This document shows, in pieces, positions 51,168 through 62,559 of a stretch of 64,000 nucleotides of DNA. The notes beneath the pieces are model-generated. The model was not told where the DNA came from, ran no database searches, and saw nothing but the letters and a program-made list of their open reading frames with translations. Source of the stretch: Bufo bufo (Eukaryota; Chordata; Amphibia; Anura; Bufonidae); assembly GCF_905171765.1 (NCBI RefSeq), contig NC_053392.1, forward strand, positions 447,978,837-448,042,836, read 5' to 3'. A program made the position numbers and the translations under genes. Position 1 is the first letter of the stretch. Each line of letters begins with the position of its first letter.

Positions 51168-53127
51168 GGCGTTATCGGCAATGGCCATGTTAGTGAAGTA
51201 CTCGAAACAGCGCAACAAGGAACACAGGTCTCGCATGGAGGCCTAGTCATTGGTGCTGAAGTGGTGCTGTTCTGCAGAGCGACTCACCCATGCGTGCTGC
51301 AGCTGAAACTCCACTATCACCTGCTGCTGCTCGCATAGTCTGGCTAGCATGTGCAAGGTGGAGTTCCACGTTGTGGGCATGTCGCATATGAGGCGGTGAG
51401 CGGGAAGGCCGAAGGTTACGCTGCAGCGCTGACAGGCGAGCAGTAGCAGGGTGAGAACGCCGAAAGCGCGCACAGATGGCCCGCACTTAATGCAGCAGCT
51501 CGGGGTAATTTTTAAGGGACCTCTGCACCCGGACCACAAAATTCAGCACATGTGCCAGCCAAGTGATGTGCATCAAACTGGCTAGTCCCAGAGCTCCTAC
51601 GAGATTTTGCCCATTATCGCACACCACCATGACGGGCTTGAGGCTCACTGGCACCAACCACTCATCGGTCTGTTGTTCAAGGCCTGTCCACAGCTCCTGC
51701 GCGGTGTGGGGTTTGTCCCCCAAACAGATAAGTTTGAAAAATGCCTGCTGTCATTTACCCCTGGCTGTGCTGAAGTTGGTAGTGACAGGATGAGGAGCCG
51801 GTAGAGGAAGATGAAGCAGAGTAGGAGGAGGAAGCAACAGGTAGTTTAAAAAATGCTGGCATTCAGGGCCAGGGATCGCGGGTTTGTATGGGGGTACTTC
51901 CTCTTCTGATCCAGTGTTTGGGAGATGGAGAGCTGAACGCTTCCGTGGGACATTGTGGAGATGCTTGGTGACCCAGGTGGGGGTGTTGCTGGCAGATCCT
52001 CTGTTTGCAGGGTGGCAGTTGCCACTGTTACTCCAGAGGTGGATGAAGAGGCCGAGACTGCAGCAGAAGAGGAAGCAGGAGGAGCCAGAGACCTTTTTTT
52101 GTTTTTGAGGTGTCTACTCCACTGCAGTTTGTGCTTTGCACTTAGGTGCCTGGTCATGCAGGTTGCTCAGGTTGAGAACATTTATGCCTCGCTTCAGGCT
52201 CTGATTGCACAGCATGCAAACCACTTGTGTCTTGTCGTCAGCATATTGTCTGAAGAACTGCCACGCCAGGGAACTCCTTGGAGCTGGCTGTGGTGTGCTC
52301 GGTCCCGTGCTGCAGTGGGCAGTAGCAGGCGTACTATCTAGGGGACGGCCGCTCCGCTTTTGCACCCTGCTTCCTTTTCTGCTGTGCTGTTGGCTCTGTG
52401 CGACCACCGCATCTTCCTCCGAACTACACAGGTCACTCGCATGATCTTGATTCCATGTGGGGTCGAGGACCTCATTGTCCTCCACATAATCTTACACCCA
52501 GTCTTCACCCCTGCCCTCCTTGTCAGTCTGCACATTTTTGAAAGCCAAGGCAGTTGGCACCTGTGTTTCGTCATCATCCGAGACGTGCTGTGGTGGTCCT
52601 CCCATGTACTCATCTTGAAACATAAGTGGTTGGGCATCGGTGCACTCAATCTCTTCCACTTCTGGGGCAAGGCTAGGTGGATGACCCTGGGAAACCCTGT
52701 AGCAGAGTCATCAAAAATCAGAAGAGACTGCTGCATGACTTGGGGCTCAGACTGCTTGGCTGATTTGCAAGGGGGTGAGGTGAAAGACTAATGGATATCG
52801 GCTGCAGGTGCCAACTCTGATCTTTCAGGAGGAGACTGGGTGTGAGACAATGTAGAGAAACTAGAGGCATTGTCAGCAACCCAATCTACTATCGCCTGTA
52901 CTTGTTCTGGTCTCGCCATTCGTAGAGCCGCATTACTCCCAAAAAATAATGCTGAATGTTCTGTCGCCTACTCTCTCCTGAGGAAGTTGTTTCACTTGTG
53001 TGTGCAGCTGGCACAGATCGACCATGTCCTCTCCCTGCAACAGGAGCTCCACCAGCAGCTCCACGACCGGGCCACGTCCCTTATTTGAGGCTCTCCTCAT
53101 TTTTCTCAAATTTAGGATCTTGCCCAA
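51168..53127 (-). pseudogene. hAT transposase, heavily decayed
   Basis: Fragments read leftwards and align in order with the hAT1 gene. They are the N-terminus (MRRASNKGRGP, near 53100), the acidic/Ser-rich region, and BED-finger words (LCNQSLKRGINVLNLS). The core follows (VVCDNGQNLVGALG; DMPTTWNSTLHML), and the last part is LCSLLRCFEYFTNMA at the retroviral border. At least five frame changes are present. Relative to hAT1 about 330 bp between the BED finger and the core are deleted (near 51790-51846). One position that is TAG in hAT1 is still TGG here (VLDPTWNQ). Confidence 0.82.
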
Positions 53128-53863
53128 AATGAGTTTTATTTAATAACAGAATATAACACCAGTATCTACCGCGTGTACCCCACACTTACAGATGCAGCAA
53201 AGGCTGCAAATTAAGTATGTTGCCCAAAATGGGTGTTTTTTAATAACAGAATAGAACAGCATTATCTAATGTGTGTATCTAACACTGACAGATGCAGCAA
53301 AGGCTGCAAAATATGATTTTTTTATGCCCAAAATGGGTGTTTTTAACACAGAATATTATTGCAGTATTTCTAGCTTGTATCTAACACTGACAGATGCAGC
53401 AAAGGTTGCAAATTAAGTATTTTGCCCAAAATAGGTGTTTTTTTTAAACCCAGAATATTATTGCAGTATTTCTAGCTTGTGTGTAACACTAACAAATGCA
53501 GCATAGGCCCCAGATGTAGGGTATTGCCAATAATGTTTGTTTTTTTTAAACCCTGAATATTATTGCAGTATTTCCAGCTTGAATCTCACACTGACAGATG
53601 CAGTCAAGGCCACAAATTTACTATTTGGCCCAAAATGGGTGTTTTTTTAATAACAGAATATAACACCAGTATCTAACGAGTGTATCTCACACTGACAGAT
53701 GAAGCAAAGGCTGCAAATTAAGTATTTTGCGCAAAATGAGTGTTTTTTTATAACAGAATATAACACCAGGATCTAACGTGTGTATCTCACACTGACAAAT
53801 GCAGCAAAGGCTGTAAATTTAGTTTTTTGCCCAAAATGGGCATTTTTTAAACCCAGAATATTA

Positions 53864-54918
53864 ACATAGTAACATAGTACATAAGGCAGAAAAAAGACAT
53901 TTGTCCATCCAGTTCAGCCTGTTATCCTGCAAGTTGATCCAGAGGAAGGCAAAAAAAAAACCTGTGTCACGGGGTTCCGAAGGTGCACTCGGTCCCCCAT
54001 TGCCCGCAGAACTGTTGCTTAGCTTTTGGAATGAGGTTCTGTGTTTGACCTCATTCCCAGGGCGGCTTTACTAGCTGGGTGGCTCCCTGCTCCTAGTCTG
54101 CCTTGAGCGCCGAGCTGATCACTCGGTGCTCGACTGGTTGGTCTGTCGGTCATGTGACACTGGCCACGTCACATGACCCTCACTCCCCACTATAAATACA
54201 GGCAGCCTGCTGGCTACAGGTTGCCTGTTAATTTCTAGGGTCCTGGCTATTTGTTGGACTACTGAATATTTATTTGATCCTGTTCCCTGACGATCCTCTG
54301 CCTGCTCCTCCTGTACTGCGCATACATCCTGGTATTGTGACCTCGGCTCCCACCTGACTACTCTCTTAGGACTCCTCTTGTACTTCGCTACTCTCCTGGT
54401 ATTTGACCCCGGCTTCTCCTGACCATTCTTTGCTTTATCCGTTGTACTGCGTAGCTCTCTTGGTTCTGACCCGGTCCGTTCATGTTCCGTATTTTGTCTT
54501 GTCTGTCTTCCCTGCACATATCCTAAGTTAGGGACTGCCGTCCAGTTGTCCCATGTCATCAGGACTCGTGAGGCAAGTAGGCAGGGCCAGGGGTGAGGGT
54601 GGAGCGCAGTGGTCACTACCCTTCCCCCTGTGTGTGTGTGGACGTGACCGTTACACCCTGTGAGGTAGAAGCAAATTTTCCTCACTTTAGGGGAATAAAA
54701 AATTCCTTCCCGACTCCAATCAGGCAATCAGAATAACTCCCTGGATCAACGACCCCTCTCTAGTAGCTATAGCCTGTAATATTATTACGCTCTAGAAACA
54801 CATCCAGGCCCCTCTTCAATTCCTTTATTGTACTCACCATCACCACCTCCTCAGGCAGAGAGTTCCATAGTCTCACTGCTCTTACCGTAAAGAATCCTTT
54901 TCTATGTTTGTGTACAAC
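53864..54918 (+). mobile_element. Interspersed repeat of about 360 bp (SINE-like), split by a solo LTR
   Basis: It begins acatagtaacatagtacata and ends tttctatgtttgtgtacaac, flanked by a 7-bp duplication, aatatta (53857-53863 and 54919-54925). Leaving out the solo LTR it is about 360 bp. The same family starts again at 63633 (gtaacatagtttataaggct). There is no terminal inverted repeat or coding sequence. It could be a SINE or a short non-autonomous element; I did not find A/B-box promoters. Confidence 0.65.
53965..54655 (+). mobile_element. Solo LTR of the Gypsy2 family (691 bp)
   Basis: It runs from tgtcacggggttccg to ccgttaca, the same length as the Gypsy2 LTR at 22733-23423 and clearly the same sequence throughout. 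The 5-bp flanks are acctg (53960-53964) and ccctg (54656-54660), a target duplication with one change. There is no internal region, so the element was reduced to a solo LTR by LTR-LTR recombination. Confidence 0.9.
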
Positions 54919-56258
54919 AATATTATTGCAGTATTTCTAGCTTGTATGTCACACTAACAAATGCAGCATAGGACCCAGATGTAGGGTATTGCCAAAAATG
55001 GGTGTTTTTTTAAACCAATAAAATTATTGAAGTATTGCAAGCTTGTATTTCACACTGACAAATGCTGCAAAGGCACCAGATGCAGGATATTGCAAAAAAT
55101 TTGTGTTTTTTTCTAAACCCAGATTATTATTGCAGCATTTCAAACTTGTTTTTCACACAGAAAAATGCAACATAGGCCCCAGATGTAGGGTTTTGCCAAA
55201 AATGTATGTTTTTTAAACCCAGAAAATTATTGCAGTATTTCAAGCTTGGATTTCACACTGACAAATGCGGCAAAGGCCCCAAATGTAGGGTTTGCAAAAA
55301 ATGGGTGATTTTTTAAACCCAGATTATTATTGCAGTAGTTCAAGCTTGGATTTAAATGTCACAAATACACATATGCTGTGCGGGTGCACTGAGCTTGCAT
55401 AAAATGGCCGCCGCCACTCACATAACTAACAGATGGATAAAAAATATTTTTCTCTGTCACTGGGCTCAGGGCAGGGTAAAAAGATTGTGCACTGCACCCA
55501 CAAAACTAAATCTATGTAGATCGCTGAGTTAACAAGCACTTCTGATTAAAGATTCTTTCCTATTCTCTCCCTCAAAGTGTGAGTGACATGCAGCGCTATG
55601 TAACTCCAGCTTAAAAAATAGGGTGGGTCATATGCTGCACTGGCCAATCACAGCCATGCCATTAGTAGGCATAGCTGTGATGGCTTCTAAAGTCACAGAG
55701 TTAAACGCTTGTTGATTCTCTTCTCTGCAGCCTTTTAAAAAGCGTCATTAACTCCCTTATCACCGCCAGTTATTTAGCTACTTGTTAGGTAGTTAGCTCC
55801 CAGCCCACCGCACCGCAGTCACTGCTTAGGTCGCTGATTAGCGTCATCTCTGTCGCTAATCAGCACTAGTACTATATAGTATCTGTAAGTGATCAAGACT
55901 GATCGCAATCAGATCTATATCAGTACATTAGGGTCACCTTAGGCTCTACAAAAAACGCAGTGTTCGCCCAATCAGGCCTGATCTTGTGCGCACACTTGCG
56001 TTCAGTCCGCCCCACCGCAGTAACAGAAATATTTTTTTTCTGATCACTGCAAAAACACCGTAAAATCGGTGCGGTGCTATAAAGATCACTTTTGAGCTTT
56101 TTGGATCTTTATTAGAGATTGCAGTTTTTTTTTTTTTGGCAGAGATTTTTTCATCCACATTGATCGATGCGAATGAAGAAATCTGTGCCGTTAATTTTTT
56201 CTTTCAGCCCAGAGGCTGAACGGAAAAAAAAATCTCATTACCCGTATGCTCAATATAA

Positions 56259-56530
56259 GGCCTCATGCACACGACCGTGCCGTTTTTTGTGGTCCGCAAA
56301 CTGCGGATCCGCAAAAAACGGAAGGCGCCGGCAAACGGAAGGCGCCGGCAATATAAATGGGACATGTTATATTTTTTTAGCGGGGCCGCGGAACGGTGCC
56401 ACGGATGCGGACAGCACACGGAGTGCTGTCCGCATCTTTTGCGGCCCCATTGAAATGAATGGGTCCGCATCCGAGCCGCCAAAACGGCGGCTCGGATGCG
56501 GACCCAAACAACGGTCGTGTGCATGAGGCC
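56259..56530. mobile_element. PIF/Harbinger-type MITE (272 bp)
   Basis: Terminal inverted repeats ggcctcatgcacacgaccgt at both ends, flanked by TAA on each side (56256-56258 and 56531-56533). TWA duplications of 3 bp are typical of PIF/Harbinger. The interior contains a duplicated 'ggaaggcgccggcaa' and a long inner hairpin (atgcggac...gtccgcat). It has no coding capacity. Confidence 0.85.
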
Positions 56531-57079
56531 TAAGGAGAATAGCAGAAACTCCTAATGCTGGCCATAAATGTAATGATTGCGGAGACCCTCAAATGCCAGG
56601 GCAGTACAAACACCCCACAAATGACCCCATTTTGGAAAGAAGACACCCCAAGGTATTCGCTGAGGGGCATATTGAGTCCATGAAAGATTGAACTTTTTGT
56701 CACAAGTTAGCGGAAAGGGAGACTTTGTGAGAAAAAAATAAATAAAATCAATTTCCGCTAACTTGTGCCAAAAAATAAAAATCTTCTATGAACTCGCCAT
56801 GCCCCTCACGGCATACCTTGGGGTGTCTTCTTTCCAAAATGGGGTCACTTGTGGGGTATTTATACTGCCCTGGCATTTTAGGGGCCCTAAAGCGTGAGAA
56901 GAAGTCTGGAATCCAAATGCCTAAAAATGCCCTCCTAAAAGGTACTCGTTGGACTTTCGGCCCCTTTGCACATCTTGGCTGCAAAAAAGTGTCACACATG
57001 TGGTATCGCCGTACTCAGAAGAAGTAGGGCAATGTGTTTTGGGGTGTATTTTTACATATACCCATATTGTGTGTGAGAA

Positions 57080-57940
57080 ATATCTCCCTCCCTCCCTCCC
57101 CTATATTTAACTCAATGGTGGCCAGTGCGGCCGCCCCCCCCTCCCCCCCTGTTTTTAACTCATTGGTGGCCAGTGCGGCCGGCCCCCCTCCCTCCCCCCC
57201 CTGTTTTTAACTCATTGGTGGCCAGTGCGGCCGACCCCCCCCCCCTCCCCTAATTAAAATGACGACCCCCCCATCATTGGTAGCAGCGGAGAGTTCCGAT
57301 CGGAGTCCCAGTTTAATCGGTGGGACTCCGATCGGTAACCATGGCAACCAGGACGCTACTGCAGTCCTGGTTGCCATGGTTACTTAGCAATTTTAGAATC
57401 ATTATACTTACCTGCGATGTCTGTGACCGGCTGGGCGCTCCTCCTACTGGTAAGTGAAAGGTCTGTGCTATAAGCAATGCGCCGCACAGACCTTTCACTT
57501 ACCAGTAGGAGGAGCGCCGGGCCGGTCACAGACATCGCAGGTAAGTATAATGCTTCTAAAATTGCTAAGTAACCATGGCAGCCAGGAATGCAGTAGCGTC
57601 CTGGTTGCCATGGTTACCGATCGGAGTCCCAGCGATTAAACTGGGACTTCAATCGGAACTCTCCTCTGCCACCAATGATGGGGGTCGGTCATTTTAATTA
57701 GGGGGGGGAGGGGGGCCGGCCGCACTGGCCACCAATGAGTTAAAAACGGGGGGGAGGGAGGGGGGGTCGGCCGCACTGGTCACCAATGAGTTAAAAACAT
57801 GGGGGAGGGAGGGGGGGCCGTACGCACTGGCCACCAATGAGTTAAAAACAGGGGGGGAGGGAGGGGGGCCGGCCGCACTGGCCACTAATGAGCTAAAAAC
57901 AGGTGGGGAGGGAGGGGGGGTTTGCCCCCTGCTGCCTGGC
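57080..57940. repeat. Large imperfect palindrome, arms of about 400 bp
   Basis: Left arm: 'taactcattggtggccagtg' units separated by C-rich runs (57110-57240), then 'gatcggagtcccag' and 'ggtaaccatggcaaccagga'. The same sequences return inverted to the right of about 57498, ending with 'cactggccaccaatgagtta' units and G-rich runs (57700-57920). The centre is 'gtgaaaggtctgtg ... cacagacctttcac'. Long C and G runs make both strands highly asymmetric. Confidence 0.88.
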
Positions 57941-57984
57941 AGCACCTGCCAGGCAGCAGGGGGCAGTCATGTACACAGTTCTTT

Positions 57985-58178
57985 TAGTATATTCTAACTT
58001 GAAGCGTCCCCATCACCATGGGAACGCCTCTGTGTTAGAATATACTGTCGGATCTGAGTTTCATGATCTAACTCAAATCCGATGGTGTATTCTAACATAG
58101 AGGCGTTCCCATGGTGATGGGGACGCTTCAAGTTAACATATACCATCGGATTGGAGAAAACTCTGATCTGATGGTATA
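57985..58178. repeat. Inverted repeat next to the large palindrome
   Basis: Arms contain 'cttgaagcgtccccatcacc' and its inverse 'ggtgatggggacgcttcaag', with 'gttagaatatac' and 'gtattctaac' inside. A further pair (ctgatctgatggtatatt / atataccatcgg) follows. It is probably part of the same composite and encodes nothing. Confidence 0.8.
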
Positions 58179-58179
58179 T

Positions 58180-58527
58180 TAATAGGAACTCCTGACTTTA
58201 CATTGAAAGTCAATTGGGGACGGATCCGTTTGAAATTGCACCATTTTGTGTCAACGTCAAACGGATCCATCCCCATTGACTTGCATTGTAAGTCTGGACA
58301 GATCCGTTTGGCTCCGCACGGCCAGGCGGACACGAAAACGCTGCAAGCTGCGTTCGGGTGTCCGCCTGCTGAGCGGAACGGAGGCCAAACGGTGCCAAAC
58401 TGATGCATTCTGAGCGGATCCGCATCCACTCAGAATGCATTGGGGCTGTACAGATCCGCTTGTGAGAGCCTTCAAACGGAACTCACAAGCGGAACCCCGA
58501 ACGCAAGTGTGAAAGTAGCCTTACAGA
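58180..58527. mobile_element. MITE fragment with 'acttgcgttcgg' end
   Basis: The right end 'cgcaagtgtgaaagtagcc' is followed by TTA (58521-58523), the style of PIF/Harbinger MITEs. The interior has inverted words (aaacggatccgt; catttctgagcggatccgca-like repeats; attgacttgcattg). The left terminus is not clear, so the start is approximate. Confidence 0.5.
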
Positions 58528-58555
58528 GATATTTATCTCACCCAGCATGGGTATA

Positions 58556-60107
58556 CAGGGAGTGCAAAATAATTAGGCAAGTTGTATTTTTGAGGATTCA
58601 TTTTATTATTGAACAACAACCATGTTCTCAATGAACCCAAAAAACTCATTAATATCAAAGCTGAATATTTTTGGAAGTAGTTTTTAGTTTGTTTTTAGTT
58701 TTAGCTATTTTAGGGGGATAGCTGTGTGTGCAGGTAACTATTACTGTGCATAATTATTAGGCAACTTAACAAAAAACAAATATATACCCATTTCAATTAT
58801 TTATTTTTACCAGTGAAACCAATATAACATCTCAACATTCACAAATATACATTTCTGACATTCAAAAACAAATCAGTGACCAATGTAGCCACCTTTCTTT
58901 GCAAGGACACTCAAAAGCCTGCCATCCATGGATTCTGTCAGTGTTTTGATCTGTTCACCATCAACATTGCGTGCAGCAGCAACCACAGCCTCCCAGACAC
59001 TGTTCAGAGAGGTGTACTGTTTTCCCTCCTTGTAAATCTCACATTTGATGATGGACCACAGGTTCTCAATGGGGTTCAGATCAGGTGAACAAGGAGGCCA
59101 TGTCATTTGATTTTTTTCTTTTATACCCTTTCTTGCCAGCCACGCTGTGGAGTACTTGGACGCGTGTGATGGAGCATTGTCCTGCATGAAAATCATGTTT
59201 TTCTTGAAAGATCCAGACTTCTTCCTGTACCACTGCTTGAAGAAGGTGTCTTCCAGAAACTGGCAGTAGGACTGGGAGTTGAGCTTGACTCCATCCTCAA
59301 CCCGAAAAGGCCCCACAAGCTCATCTTTGATGATACCAGCCCAAACCAGTACTCCACCTCCACCTTGCTGGCGTCTGAGTCGGACTGGAGCTCTCTGCCC
59401 TTTACCAATCCAGCCACGGGCCCATCCATCTGGCCCATCAAGACTCACTCTCATTTCATCAGTCCATAAAACCTTAGAAAAATCAGTCTTGAGATATTTC
59501 TTGGCCCAGTCTTGACGTTTCAGCTTGTGTGTCTTGTTCAGTGGTGGTCGTCTTTCAGCCTTTCTTACCTTGGCCATGTCTCTGAGTATTGCACACCTTG
59601 TGCTTTTGGGCACTCCAGTGATGTTGCAGCTCTGAAATATGGCCAAACTGGTGGCAAGTGGCATCTTGGCAGCTGCACACTTGACTTTTCTCAGTTCATG
59701 GGCAGTTATTTTGCACCTTGGTTTTTCCACACGCTTCTTACGACCCTGTTGACTATTTTGAATGAAACGCTTGATTGTTCGATGATCACGCTTCAGAAGC
59801 TTTGCAATTTTAAGAGTGCTGCATCCCTCTGCAAGATATCTCACTATTTTTGACTTTTCTGAGCCTGTCAAGTCCTTCTTTTGACCCATTTTGCCAAAGG
59901 AAAGGAAGTTGCCTAATAATTATGCACACCTAATATAGGGTGTTGATGTCATTAGACCACACCCCTTCTCATTACAGAGATGCACATCACCTAATATGCT
60001 TAATTGGTAGTAGGCTTTCGAGCCTATACAGCTTGGAGTAAGACAACATGCATAAAGAGGATGATGTGGTCAAAATACTCATTTGCCTAATAATTCTGCA
60101 CGCAGTG
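58556..60107 (-). mobile_element. DD37E Tc1-like transposon, apparently intact
   Basis: The ends are cagggagtgcaaaataatta (58556) and, inverted, cactgcgtgcagaattatta (60107), with TA on both sides (58554-58555 and 60108-60109). At 1552 bp it carries a single uninterrupted transposase gene on the minus strand. It interrupts the 'catgggtatatgtaaaa' word of the host TTAA element. The ends differ at a few positions, so it is not necessarily mobile. Confidence 0.9.
58873..59889 (-). CDS. DD37E Tc1-like transposase, 338 residues, uninterrupted
   Basis: ATG at 59889 (MGQKKDLTGSEKSKIVRYL). The first helix-turn-helix (CSTLKIAKLLKRDHRTIKRF, residues about 20-40) and the second DNA-binding part (residues about 60-105) are followed by the catalytic domain. 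That domain has D in VLWTDEMRVSL, D in FMQDNAPSHA and E in DLNPIENLW. Exactly 37 residues separate the last two, which defines DD37E. A glycine-rich GGGGVLVWAG stretch sits between the first two aspartates, as usual. DD37E elements of the TRT group are reported from vertebrates and protozoa with signs of horizontal transfer. This copy has the full expected length and no lesion, so the protein may be functional. Confidence 0.92.
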   Translation of the reverse strand: MGQKKDLTGSEKSKIVRYLAEGCSTLKIAKLLKRDHRTIKRFIQNSQQGRKKRVEKPRCKITAHELRKVKCAAAKMPLATSLAIFQSCNITGVPKSTRCAILRDMAKVRKAERRPPLNKTHKLKRQDWAKKYLKTDFSKVLWTDEMRVSLDGPDGWARGWIGKGQRAPVRLRRQQGGGGVLVWAGIIKDELVGPFRVEDGVKLNSQSYCQFLEDTFFKQWYRKKSGSFKKNMIFMQDNAPSHASKYSTAWLARKGIKEKNQMTWPPCSPDLNPIENLWSIIKCEIYKEGKQYTSLNSVWEAVVAAARNVDGEQIKTLTESMDGRLLSVLAKKGGYIGH

Positions 60108-60229
60108 TATGTAAAAGTACACCCCAAAACACATTGCCCTACTTCTTCTGAGTATGGCGATACCACATGTGTGACACTTTTTTGAAGCCTAGGTGCGCAA
60201 AGGGGCCGAAAGTCCAACGAGTACCTTTA

Positions 60230-60547
60230 GGCTGCGTTCAGACCTGAGCGTACGGGATGGAGCGCTCTGTATGCGCGATTGTATGCGCGTTTACAGACGC
60301 GGCTCCGGAACAAGCGAACGCCCATTGTCGCACGTTCCCGCTGAAGTCTATGTACGGGAACGCGCGACAAGACGCCCCAAAGAAGCTTCTGTACTTCTTG
60401 GGGCGTCGAGCGTTTTACAGCGCGATCGTATGCACTGTAAAACGCTCAGGTGAGAACCATGCCCATAGGGAAGCATTGGTTCTTGCCTGTTGAGCGTTTT
60501 ACAGTGCGTAGGAACGCGCTGTAAAACGCTCAGGTCTGAACCCAGCC
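60230..60547. mobile_element. PIF/Harbinger-type MITE (318 bp)
   Basis: Ends ggctgcgttcagacctgagc and the inverse (gctcaggtctgaacccagcc), flanked by TTA on both sides (60227-60229 and 60548-60550). The interior has a second inverted repeat ('gagcgttttacagcgcgatc' region and 'gcgctgtaaaacgctc'). Non-coding. Confidence 0.85.
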
Positions 60548-61314
60548 TTAGGCTTTACAGGGTTGCTCACAATTTAGCCCCGCCCAAAATTCCAGAACAG
60601 TAGACACCCCAAGGTTTTCACTGAGGGGCATAGTGAGTCCGTGGGAGATTTTTTATTTTTTTTTGCCAGAAGTTAGCAGAAATGGAAACTTTATTTATTT
60701 TTTTCCTCCGAAAGTGTCATTTTCCGCTAACTTGTGAATTTTTTTTTTATCATACATGAACTCACCATGCCCCTCCGCGAATACTTTGGGGTGTCTTCTT
60801 TCTAAAATGGGGTCATTTGGGGGGTATTTATACTATCCTGGCATTCTAGCACCTCAAGAAACATGACATGTGCTCAGAAAGTCAGAGCTGCTTCAAAATG
60901 CGGAAATTCACATTTTTGTACCATAGTTTGTAAACGCTATAACTTTTGCGCAAAACCAATAAATATACACTTTTTGGATTTTTTTTTTATCAAAGGCATG
61001 TAGCACAATAAATTCTGACACAAACTTGTATAGAAATGTAATTATATTTGAACAATTTTATCAGAAAAAGTTAAAAATACACTTTTTTTGAGAAAATTGC
61101 GGTCTATTTTGATTAATATCAGAAACAAAAAATCTCAGCAGCAATCAAATACCACCAAAAGAAAGCTGTATTTGTGAGAAGAAAAGGAGGTAAAATTCAT
61201 TTGGGTGCCAAGTTGCATGACCAAGCAATAAACCGTTAAAGTTGTGAAGTGCCGATTTGTAAAAAAGGGCCTGGTCACTAGGGGGGTATAAACCTGTGGT
61301 TCTAAAGTGGTTAA

Positions 61315-62551
61315 TTTCACATTAATACACACAGGTCGATTATTGCTACACCTTGGGTATTGATGCAGAAATGAGGTATATATGCTTCTTAATTCATTTG
61401 AATGCCACAAAAAAAAAGGATTTCTATGGAAATGGGGGAAAATGAAAGTATTTGCTCGCAGGTAGCTGTGTTAGAGATCTGCGCTGCAGCACCTCCACTT
61501 CGGATAGCAGGTATAGCCAGCCACAGCTCTTGTTTTCTCTCTCCTTGTCTGTCAGCTGGCCTGCTTGACCCTATTCTACACAACATGCACAATTCTTCTT
61601 TGGAATCCTAGCTTTTCACTTCACTTTCCTTGGAAATAAGCTTGATTGATTTCGGACAGTCTCTTATTGATTTCTGACTCTCCATGACTGCCTAAGATTG
61701 TTTTCATGGCAGACACTATAACAGCCAACCACCCTCATTCATAGACCAGAACATAATGCTCATTCTGCTAGGGCACTTACCTGCCTTATGCATCATTGAT
61801 TGGGTCATCAAGGCTGTCTGTCAGCCTGGGAGCCAATCAGGGCAATCCCTAACCCTCTCTTCCTCTCAGTGTTATATGAGAGCCCTTCTTCTTCCTCCCT
61901 AGTACTTTTATACCCCAACATGTGGACTAAAATGGCGCTATATGCAGTTTTAGTGAATTTGTCTAAAGTAAACCCGGAAAGATTTGAGTTTGTCTGCCAT
62001 TCGAAAAATAGCAAATATGGACTTTGGTCCGAACTGGCTTGCTCATCCTTAGTCTCAGTGTATAGAGGATCAGAAAATTAAACAATTTGCACAGTTAAAA
62101 TGTGACTTAGATATTGATACCAAAGATTTTTCAAAGTATTTTCAGAGTAAGCATACTATGGATGTCCAGTTAAAGGTGTTATCCAACCCCTATAATGACC
62201 ACCCCAATGCCTGGGCATTATGTACCCCGCTACCTGGCACCCAAATGTCTCCTGCTCCCCGCACGGCCACTGTTGCATCTTACCGTCATGTGGATCAAAA
62301 CATCCAGCGACGGGGGGCAGCCAATAGCAGGCCGCGTCGGGGACGAGCCTACCTACAGATGTAGCAGGGTTAGCACTCAAGCTCTTAACTCAAATTTCTT
62401 AACTCATCGCGTTATCTTGAGACAAAAGCCATTGAAAAGCAATTGAAGGTGTTTGCTTAGATTAGATAACAAATCTCAGAAAACAGGAGTGTTAACTCTA
62501 CTCCATTCGTAGCATCGCAGGTGCAGTTAGGCAGGCTCATCCCCATGGTAG
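61315..62551. other. DNA without recognised features
   Basis: About 1.24 kb with moderate base composition and only short frames, none with codon-like or domain-like content. No terminus pairs, tandem repeats or RNA-like folds were found. It is probably host locus DNA or very old repeats. Confidence 0.5.
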
Positions 62552-62559
62552 GTGAAGAT

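Larger units (their letters stand above)
53130..55400. repeat. About 115-125-bp tandem array in hAT2b, split by an interspersed repeat
   Basis: The unit carries 'gcccaaaatgggtgttttt', 'acagaatataacaccagtat' and 'cacactgacagatgcagcaa'. Copies run 53130-53863 and again 54919-55400, more diverged towards the right. The insertion between the two halves is the repeat at 53864-54918. Confidence 0.85.
51166..55747 (-). mobile_element. hAT element right portion (hAT2b)
   Basis: It contains decayed hAT core, BED and N-terminal coding sequence (51168-53127), then a tandem array (53130-55400). The subterminal region (55570-55747) matches hAT1's right end ('actggccaatcacagccatg'; 'cgcttgttgatt'). The terminal inverted repeat itself is missing; the copy stops at TTAA where the next element begins. 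The left limit is the retroviral LTR at 51165. Confidence 0.78.
55752..61310. mobile_element. TTAA-target DNA transposon, second copy, non-autonomous
   Basis: TTAA flanks lie at 55748-55751 and 61311-61314. The ends ctcccttatcacc and, inverted, ccactttagaacc match at 8 of 13 positions. The interior shares the 'gcaaaaaagtgtcacacatg', 'ttggggtgtcttctttcc' and 'gtaaaattcatttgggtg' blocks with the element at 34715-38905, so both belong to one superfamily. It has been invaded by MITEs and by the DD37E transposon. No transposase gene of its own is seen. Left-end assignment is less certain than the right. Confidence 0.65.
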
